40,451 bases of DNA, taken from Clostridiales bacterium. GTDB taxonomy: Bacteria; Bacillota; Clostridia; Christensenellales; DTU072. This document shows positions 34,241 to 40,451 of this stretch, piece after piece. The notes below the pieces were generated by a model that was given only the letters and a program-made list of their open reading frames with translations, did no database searches and had not been told where the DNA came from. The first letter of the stretch is position 1; the number at the start of each line of letters is the position of its first letter. The stretch is taken from assembly GCA_012800525.1 (NCBI GenBank), contig JAAZJD010000008.1, positions 1-40,451 of the forward strand, in the 5' to 3' direction. Made by a program: the position numbers and the translations under genes.

Positions 34241-34531
34241 ATTAAGATAGTTAATTGTTTTTAGTAAAAAGTTATGTTTGCATAAGTCAATATTAAAATT
34301 GTTGTTATAAAGTGATGCAGCTTAGATGTGTTAAGTGATATTTGTTTATTTTATTAAAAAAAGTGATTGTTTTTTGAGTGCTTGTGTTATTATATATTAA
34401 AGATAAAATAATTCATTTATTTTTAAATGTAGGAAATAGTTTTTCGCACCATTTGGATATTTTGAATATAGTATCAAAAAATTAAAAATTGTATTAAATT
34501 GTATTAAATAAATTTTATGGAGGAAAAGAAC
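34241..34531. other. AT-rich upstream region of the 34532 lipoprotein
   Basis: No gene. It has a tandem 10-base repeat TTGTATTAAA near 34490 just before the ribosome site, and several TATATT-like -10 candidates without a clear -35 partner. Confidence 0.4.
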
Positions 34532-37246
34532 GTGAAATCAATGAAAAAAACATTTTTTGTTGTGCTATGTGTTTTAGTAGCTTTTACACTAGCTATAGGT
34601 TTAGTAGCTTGTAAAGATGCCGAAGAACCAAGCTCTACCTATCTATATGTTTCAGCAACTGAAACTGGAGATAAAGCATATTCAGCTAATGTCTCTGTAG
34701 AAGGGGAAGAGTTGACTTTTTCTAATATCGATAAAGCAAATTATGGTATGGAAGTTGTTAGTGTTGCAAGCTTAGATGAGGCAGTTCGTCAAATAGCAGA
34801 ATTTAACATAACTGAAGTGTCCGCTACTGAAATAGAGATATCTTTTGTCGATACTGATTATTTAGGAGAAGGTGACAGCTTTAGGCTTTATAGTAAATCT
34901 CCTGTACTAAGTGATAATAGTAATTTAGATTGCTCAATATATCTACAATCTGTTTCATATGGACTTTTAAGTAGTGAGAGTGATATCAATAGATATGATA
35001 ATAATATTGTATTGACAATGTCTTTAACAGACGGCACATTAGTAGATACTTTAACTAAAGAAAATATTGATGTCAGTGGAGCTTTATATGGAAAAGAATA
35101 CACTCTTACAAGAGTTAATGATACAACATTTTCTTTAACATATGTTGATGCTTTTAAAGATGACGTATCTTCTTCACCCCAAACTACCATTACTTTATCT
35201 TCAAAGGCAATAAAGGGCAATAGACCTTTTAATGTATTTATGGATTTTGAAATAAAAACACCATCTGCAGAAATTGATAGTTCTGCAATACAATTGATTA
35301 CTGTTGGAGATGGGACGAAAGTAGTAGTACCAATCACTTTAAGCGATGATTTTGCTAAAACAATTAATTCTACAGATGTATCGGTAGTAGGAGTTGATGG
35401 ATTTACAGTTGAACAAGTAGATCTTGTAGGTGATAACTTCATGATTGTTACACTAAAAACAGCCCTTAACAGCGCTGGATGCCTAGAAAATCTTAATGTT
35501 GCAAAGCTTGAAATGAAAGGAAGCGCAGTTAATCTTGGTGGAGAAAAAGCTAGCATGTCATTTGGTAATTTTAAAAGTGACATAATAGTTACAGCATTTT
35601 GCAATTATTTAGATGAAGGATTTGATGGTTATGTTTTAAACATAAGTGCTAAAAACGGCACATTTGAAAACTATGATTCAATAGTAGCAGATGATATACA
35701 AATTAAAAATACAAAGGATGAGCCTTATAACTTTACATTAACATCAAAGTCAGAAAAAATGCTTGTTGTAAAACTAAATGCAACTGATACGACAATTGCT
35801 GGTAGTGTAACTATTGGTAGTGCTTTAATAGATAGTAGATTTGGACTCATTGATGCTGATTTAAAAGGTACATTTAACGCTGCATATATTGAAGATGATA
35901 AAAGTTTTACAGCAATTGCTTTGCCTATTTTGACTAATATGGCAAAAAGCCTTGCAACTTCTGCCGCAAGTACAGTTGGATCAAAAATAGGGGCTGCGAT
36001 AACACCATATATTATGGACTTTTTGGGTCTAGAAAGAACACCAACTCTCAATGAAATAAATAAGAATGTAAGTCAGCTTGGCACACAGTTATATGATTTG
36101 CAACAATCTGTTAATGCAGCAAGAGCCACGATAGAAAGAGATGTAGCAAACTCTGCTTATATGGCTTTGCTTGATGATTATACTGGTGAATATAATGATT
36201 TTACACTCTATCTTGTTGATGCATATGGTAATACAAATGGACTTGCTAAAATGTTAATGCTAGAAAAAGAAGCAATGGGCGAAGATAATGAAATGTCTAA
36301 TTCGGAATTAGCAACACTAGAAGCAAAGCAAGAGTATCAAGATGCAAAAAATGTATTTGTAACTGAATTTGAAAAATTTGGAGCATTTTTCCCTTCTAGA
36401 ATAAAAACTTTTGGAGACAATCTTAAGGCAAAAGGTGCTGGTATCGGTTATGGATATTACCATGCTTATTGGGGTTTAATGGAAAATGCTCATCTATGGG
36501 ATATACAAACGATTACACATAAGGAAACGTTTATTAAAGCTTCTGCATCCACATATTATTTAGCGATGTCTACAGCTTTGCGTTATCTTGGGATAAAAGG
36601 TTCTTCCTTGGTTGCAACTTATAAAGCAAGCCTTAACGACACCATAAACGTTATTGAAAGTTATACAGCAAATCTACGTGAATCTATAAATAGAAGATCT
36701 ATAAGGGCAACACTAGAATATTCAACTGGTAAAGTTGTAAATCTTCATATTGTCAAATATCAAGCTAAATCTAGTGATAATAAATCTACTAATCTGTCAG
36801 GGACTTTAAGTGTAAATCATCCTATTACTAGCTTTTTAAATGAACAAGATTTTGACAAGATTCTAAAGACAGCAAGAACTAAAAAAGTTGAATTTTTAAA
36901 ATCTCTAAGAGATGCTGGTTTTTTTGGTGCACCTAGTGAAGGCACAAAAAGTATAAGGATTGATATGAGGCGCTCACAATCAAGTCAAAATAATTATGGA
37001 TATGTGCCAAGTGGACGATATAATGTTAGAAAAGCAATTGTAGGTATGACATTTTTTTATAATATTCACTATGTTACCTATACTCAAAATGTTGAAAATG
37101 GTATATTAGGTGGTACTATAAGCGCAACAGCATCTAGCACATATGCAACGATAAAATCTGATATGCAATCAAATAGACAAGTTCTTACTTATGTTGATAC
37201 AGCAAATGAATATTACATGTTTGATAGCCCATATTATATGTTGTAA
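34532..37246 (+). CDS. Large lipoprotein with a helical, possibly membrane-active segment
   Basis: 904 residues from GTG at 34532, chosen because GGAGGA (34519-34524) is seven bases upstream and overlaps an in-frame ATG at 34517. Signal peptide with classical lipobox LVAC. Residues about 30-460 look like several beta-sandwich (Ig-like) domains. A glycine/alanine-rich hydrophobic stretch (about 475-505: ALPILTNMAKSLATSAAS, then SKIGAAITPYIMDFLGL) is followed by a coiled coil (LNEINKNVSQLGTQLYDLQQ) and a helical region to about 730. The order hydrophobic stretch then coiled coil is seen in helical pore-forming proteins, an analogy only. Monocistronic, with a terminator after it. Confidence 0.75.
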   Translation: MKSMKKTFFVVLCVLVAFTLAIGLVACKDAEEPSSTYLYVSATETGDKAYSANVSVEGEELTFSNIDKANYGMEVVSVASLDEAVRQIAEFNITEVSATEIEISFVDTDYLGEGDSFRLYSKSPVLSDNSNLDCSIYLQSVSYGLLSSESDINRYDNNIVLTMSLTDGTLVDTLTKENIDVSGALYGKEYTLTRVNDTTFSLTYVDAFKDDVSSSPQTTITLSSKAIKGNRPFNVFMDFEIKTPSAEIDSSAIQLITVGDGTKVVVPITLSDDFAKTINSTDVSVVGVDGFTVEQVDLVGDNFMIVTLKTALNSAGCLENLNVAKLEMKGSAVNLGGEKASMSFGNFKSDIIVTAFCNYLDEGFDGYVLNISAKNGTFENYDSIVADDIQIKNTKDEPYNFTLTSKSEKMLVVKLNATDTTIAGSVTIGSALIDSRFGLIDADLKGTFNAAYIEDDKSFTAIALPILTNMAKSLATSAASTVGSKIGAAITPYIMDFLGLERTPTLNEINKNVSQLGTQLYDLQQSVNAARATIERDVANSAYMALLDDYTGEYNDFTLYLVDAYGNTNGLAKMLMLEKEAMGEDNEMSNSELATLEAKQEYQDAKNVFVTEFEKFGAFFPSRIKTFGDNLKAKGAGIGYGYYHAYWGLMENAHLWDIQTITHKETFIKASASTYYLAMSTALRYLGIKGSSLVATYKASLNDTINVIESYTANLRESINRRSIRATLEYSTGKVVNLHIVKYQAKSSDNKSTNLSGTLSVNHPITSFLNEQDFDKILKTARTKKVEFLKSLRDAGFFGAPSEGTKSIRIDMRRSQSSQNNYGYVPSGRYNVRKAIVGMTFFYNIHYVTYTQNVENGILGGTISATASSTYATIKSDMQSNRQVLTYVDTANEYYMFDSPYYML

Positions 37247-37302
37247 TTGAATCTAGATATAATGGTTTTATAGCTTGTAATATAGCTAGATAATTAAATT
37301 TG

Positions 37303-37339
37303 CACCATCAAGAGATTATTCTTTTGGTGGTGTTTTTTT
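37303..37339 (+). terminator. Intrinsic terminator
   Basis: CACCATCAAGAG (37303-37314) pairs with CTTTTGGTGGTG (37321-37332), 12 bp including two G-U pairs, then seven Ts. Confidence 0.9.
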
Positions 37340-37513
37340 ATTTTATATTTGCTATATATTTAATAGCTCAACAATGGTAAAATATAAGAAACAAAGAGAT
37401 TTTGAATTTAAAAACTTTGCGTAAAAGAGAGTTCAAATGCTAAATATAAAATAATGTTAATAGCTATTTATGTTGACTAAATTCTAATAATAGCATTATG
37501 CGAGGAAAAAAAT

Positions 37514-37945
37514 ATGAGTGATAAAAATAAAGATAACAAAAATAAAAACTTAGATGGTGCTGTAAAAAATGAAACTGAAAAGTTCGAAAATCATGATGAA
37601 CTTATTGCAAGAGTTAATAAAAAATTAAGGGCAGTAGAAAAGCGTATTAATCAAGTTGCAAATGAGCATGGTGATTATGTAAAAGTTTATTTTGATTTTA
37701 ATGAAGTTTTTGGTACATATGATGAAGGCCCAACGGGTAGTGGCAAAAAGGAAAGTAGGAATCCGATGAAATATATATACACATTAGAGATTTATAGCCC
37801 ATATAAGGATGAAGGCGAAGTCCCCCAGATAATAATAGAAACATATCCAGATTTTAAAACAGCAAAAGAATATGAGGATGATGCAAATATAAAGGTTATT
37901 GAAGATGAATTTATAGAAAGCCTATATGAAGAATATGTTTTTTAA
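37514..37945 (+). CDS. N-terminal half of a split two-domain protein
   Basis: 143 residues, cytosolic, Lys/Glu-rich. KFENHDELIARVNKKLRAVE and KVYFDFNEVF correspond to residues 27-70 of the 316-residue protein at 38500. The reading ends in EEYVF at a run of six Ts (TATGTTTTTTAATG, about 37936-37944). With one T fewer it would read on into the next gene in register with the single-chain relative. So it is either a recently split gene or one read by slippage. GAGG precedes the ATG; TTGACT at 37473 may be the -35 of its promoter. Function unknown. Confidence 0.6.
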   Translation: MSDKNKDNKNKNLDGAVKNETEKFENHDELIARVNKKLRAVEKRINQVANEHGDYVKVYFDFNEVFGTYDEGPTGSGKKESRNPMKYIYTLEIYSPYKDEGEVPQIIIETYPDFKTAKEYEDDANIKVIEDEFIESLYEEYVF

Positions 37946-38417
37946 TGAAATTAATAAAGACTCTGACTTTATAGATGAGATATATGAAGAAGAAAAGGGT
38001 AAAAAATATAGTGTAAATTATAAAAAGTTTCCAAATAACAAAGATTTTCTTATCAAAATAAACACAAAGTTGAATGTAGAAAGGAGAAACTTAAATGAAC
38101 ATTTTGAACCCCTTGGTTTTTGTTGTGTAATGTTTTTTGATTTTATACCACTACTTAACTTAAATGGTGAAAAAGATTTTGATATTGTAAACGACCGATA
38201 TGAAAGTGTGGCACAATTAAAAAAGCCTAGATATACATTTACTGCTGAAATATATGCCAAAACCGAAAAGAAAAGCGAGCCAGTAAAGATTATTTCATTA
38301 GCAGATTGCAGGGGACATGATACTGAAAAAGAATATGAAGATTATATAGATTGGTTTTGTTCAAAAGTTCAACATGAACTTAAGCGTTGTGTATTCTTAG
38401 CTGTATTAGAGAAATAA
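37926..38417 (+). CDS. C-terminal half of the split two-domain protein
   Basis: 163 residues if it initiates at the ATG at 37926, inside the previous gene; the overlap is 20 bases. FPNNKDFLIKINTKLNVERRN, VMFFDFIP and DCRGHDTEKEYEDYIDWFC match the second half of the 38500 protein (FPNDDAFIKKINEILE, ISFDFYTP, DCRGHDTKEAYEKYAYWFC). The first residues (MKNMFF) have no counterpart, which favours a frameshift over an independent start. Each half itself resembles the other, so the ancestral protein is a tandem domain duplication. No recognised family. Confidence 0.6.
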   Translation: MKNMFFNEINKDSDFIDEIYEEEKGKKYSVNYKKFPNNKDFLIKINTKLNVERRNLNEHFEPLGFCCVMFFDFIPLLNLNGEKDFDIVNDRYESVAQLKKPRYTFTAEIYAKTEKKSEPVKIISLADCRGHDTEKEYEDYIDWFCSKVQHELKRCVFLAVLEK

Positions 38418-38499
38418 AACTAGAATTGTTTTATAATGAAGATAATGAAACATAAAAATTTTAGATTAAATTTTAAATTTTAAAAAGTGAGGTGGAAAA

Positions 38500-39450
38500 A
38501 TGTATAATAAACAACAAGAATATATGCTTAGGCTGTCAAGGGAGATTTTAGAAGTTAAAGAAAACTTTCAAACAAAAAAGTTTGAAAATAATGATGAGCT
38601 TATTGAAAAAGTAAATAAAAAATTAGAAATAGTAGAAAAACGCCTTAATAGATTTGCAAAAAGATACGACCAATATGTTAAGCTCAGCTTCGGTTTTAAA
38701 AAGCCTTTTAGAAAATTTACTAAAAAGGATGAAATTTCTGCAAAAGAACAAGCTAGGCGAAATCAAGAAAAATATACATACACATGCGAAGTTTATAGAC
38801 TAGAAGATAAGTTTTTAGAAGAAAAGGATGAAAAAATTTATCCAGAAAATGTATGGGAATTATATCCATTTTTTGACAAAGCAAAAGACTATGAAAATTA
38901 TGTAAAAATATTAGAGCCCCAGATTGAAGAAGCTTTATTTAAAGAACATATACGATATACGATATATAAAGATTCTAGTTTTATGGATGACGACTATGAT
39001 GCAAAGCATGGTGCAGATTGGGATTATAAACTTGATAGATTTCCAAATGATGATGCCTTTATTAAAAAGATAAATGAAATATTAGAGGCGGAAGCAAATA
39101 AACTTAATGAGAAATATGCAAATGAAGGCATTTATTGTGGAATTAGTTTTGATTTTTATACTCCTTATTTTGTTGAAACCGATCCAGAGATTTTAAAAGA
39201 AATGACTAAAGAGGAAATTGCTGAAATGGAAGCACCTAAATATGGTTTTTATTGTGCAATATTTAAATCTGAAGAAGATCCACTAGCTGAGGAAGAAGAG
39301 CTTTTTGAAATGGAAGATTGTAGGGGACATGATACTAAAGAAGCATATGAAAAATATGCATATTGGTTTTGCAAAAAAGTGGATTATGAACTTACACGTA
39401 GTCAGTTGATACTTACAGTTCGTAAAGCGATGCCCGATATATTAGATTGA
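38500..39450 (+). CDS. Intact two-domain paralogue of the split pair
   Basis: 316 residues, cytosolic, highly charged. Domain 1 (about 25-150): KKFENNDELIEKVNKKLE, QYVKLSFGFKKPF. Domain 2 (about 160-300): RFPNDDAFIKKINEILEAEA, GIYCGISFDFYTP, DCRGHDTKEAYEKYAYWFC. The domains share a pattern of an N-terminal helix pair followed by a beta strand ending in FxF, so they arose by duplication. AGGTGG precedes the ATG. No homologue is known to me; a species-restricted family is likely. Confidence 0.7.
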   Translation: MYNKQQEYMLRLSREILEVKENFQTKKFENNDELIEKVNKKLEIVEKRLNRFAKRYDQYVKLSFGFKKPFRKFTKKDEISAKEQARRNQEKYTYTCEVYRLEDKFLEEKDEKIYPENVWELYPFFDKAKDYENYVKILEPQIEEALFKEHIRYTIYKDSSFMDDDYDAKHGADWDYKLDRFPNDDAFIKKINEILEAEANKLNEKYANEGIYCGISFDFYTPYFVETDPEILKEMTKEEIAEMEAPKYGFYCAIFKSEEDPLAEEEELFEMEDCRGHDTKEAYEKYAYWFCKKVDYELTRSQLILTVRKAMPDILD

Positions 39451-39756
39451 TACAAAGTTTTTATTAACTTCTTTAAAAACAAAGGATATTTAAATGATAA
39501 ATATACGGTTAAATTCTAATCATAAGATGTAAATATTATACGAGGCAAAAATATGAGATAATTGTTTGCAAAAAACTTAACTTAAAAAGCTAGCAGTGAG
39601 TAAAATCATTGCTGTTTTTTTGTTGAAAATAAGTTCAAAGTTTACATTTATGCAAATATGTTAAATTTAATAAATTTATGCATCTTGAGATTTTCATTAT
39701 AGTAGGAGTATAATTTAAATAATAATTTACGAAAGTCCGTTGGGGGGAAGAAAAAA
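39451..39756. other. Gap with a remnant leader copy and a terminator
   Basis: 39510-39570 resembles the leader of the 37514 gene (TAAATTCTAAT; ATTATACGAGG; an ATGAG start), but here the start reads ATGAGATAA, stopping after two codons. It appears to be a third, deleted copy of the gene family. A terminator follows at 39592. Confidence 0.5.
39592..39621 (+). terminator. Intrinsic terminator
   Basis: AGCAGTGA (39592-39599) pairs with TCATTGCT (39606-39613), followed by G and seven Ts. It ends the 38500 transcript. Confidence 0.85.
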
Positions 39757-40451
39757 ATGAAAAAAAGAAAGATTTTTGGTTTAGTAATAATAAGTATTTT
39801 GTTGCTTACATTTTTGTTTGCAATAACAGCATGTGACAAGAACAGGAACGAGGAAGCAAACAAAGATGGAATACCTATTGTGACAGGAACTCTAGCTGAA
39901 AGATGGGATGCTGCCGAAGAATTATTAGCGGCTATGTGGAAGTATGATGAAGACCTTATGGAGGGTGAGGCTGAGGAAGTAAGATATAATACTTTTTCTG
40001 TAAAAGTTAAATCAGTTGATGTTTGCTGTGTTGGCGCTGAAGATTATGGTCTTATACATGCTTTTGAGTGTGATGACGAGATATATAATAGTGAGGAACT
40101 TGAATATTTGCTAGAAGATTCTACTACTGCAAGTGAATATTATGGAACTAACTTAATGACATATGTCAAAGTTCCTAATACAAATATCTATGCTACAAAG
40201 CGTTATGGTATATGGAATGTTTTAGCTAACGATGTATTAAAAATTGGAGATGCCTATTATTCAAAAGATAAGACTAGCCTTTTGAGTTATGTTGGTAAAG
40301 AAACGACATTTAAATTCCCTGAAGAAACTAAATATATAGCGGATTGGGCTTTCTATGCTTGTAGAACTTTAACTAGTATAGAATTACCAAGTGGTATCAC
40401 TAGTATTGGGGAAGGTACATTTGCTAAATGCTCTAGCCTTACTAGTATAAC
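39757..40451 (+). CDS. BspA-like leucine-rich-repeat lipoprotein (cut by the window end)
   Basis: 231 complete codons are visible and the frame is open at the edge. Signal peptide (KKRKIFGLVIISILLLTF) with lipobox ITAC, Cys26. Residues 45-185 have no recognised domain. From about 190, EETKYIADWAFYAC, RTLTSIELPSGITSIGEGTF and AKCSSLTSI are BspA-type leucine-rich repeats, which in related surface proteins mediate binding to host or partner surfaces. A G-rich site (TGGGGGGAAG) precedes the ATG. The full length cannot be judged. Confidence 0.85.
   Translation, partial: MKKRKIFGLVIISILLLTFLFAITACDKNRNEEANKDGIPIVTGTLAERWDAAEELLAAMWKYDEDLMEGEAEEVRYNTFSVKVKSVDVCCVGAEDYGLIHAFECDDEIYNSEELEYLLEDSTTASEYYGTNLMTYVKVPNTNIYATKRYGIWNVLANDVLKIGDAYYSKDKTSLLSYVGKETTFKFPEETKYIADWAFYACRTLTSIELPSGITSIGEGTFAKCSSLTSI

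Overview
The window is AT-rich Bacillota DNA, most likely from an uncultured gut Clostridia lineage. The reasons are the mrnC-rlmB-sigH gene order, AGGAGG-type ribosome binding sites, the standard code (TGA is a stop), and large Gram-positive lipoproteins that combine InlB-type repeats with a DUF6273-like C-terminus. The taxonomic call is inference. I saw no rRNA, tRNA, transposase, integrase or CRISPR array.

Layout. 0-3.2 kb (minus strand) holds a conserved housekeeping run: Mini-III ribonuclease, RlmB rRNA methyltransferase, a SigH-like sigma factor and YchF; a decayed second copy of the ychF 3' end sits at the window edge. 3.4-4.1 kb is a Phd-Doc toxin-antitoxin pair with a visible operator. 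4.3-8.1 kb has a zinc-ribbon protein, a large repeat lipoprotein and a small membrane protein. 8.2-12.5 kb (minus strand) has two AAA/DUF4143 ATPases around a three-gene HipBST toxin-antitoxin operon with three evenly spaced operators. 12.6-13.7 kb has two short-period repeat arrays, then a polytopic membrane protein. 13.9-19.6 kb has two further paralogues of the repeat lipoprotein.

20-22.8 kb has LexA with its own variant SOS box, a small protein of a type often seen beside lexA, a zinc-ribbon protein, a degenerate A-rich repeat block and a sigma-region-4-like regulator. 22.8-25.1 kb has a 21-bp periodic array and a membrane-anchored beta-propeller protein. 25.3-26.3 kb has a five-codon micro-ORF, an unknown protein and a compact GC-rich structured RNA with its own promoter and terminator.

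26.4-32.8 kb is the most interesting part. It encodes a 1655-residue protein that appears to join a DnaQ-like exonuclease region, a RecQ-type helicase and a UvrD-type helicase, followed by a MazG/HisE-like pyrophosphohydrolase and an HNH nuclease. It looks like a genome-defence or DNA-processing module that I cannot match to a named system. A convergent Fic-domain gene overlaps its end; the Fic protein lacks the usual inhibitory glutamate, and a repeat array beyond it repeats the half-site of its putative operator.

34.5-40.4 kb has a large lipoprotein with a possible helical membrane-active segment, a small two-domain protein family in which one member is split at a run of six Ts, and the start of a BspA-like leucine-rich-repeat lipoprotein cut by the window end.
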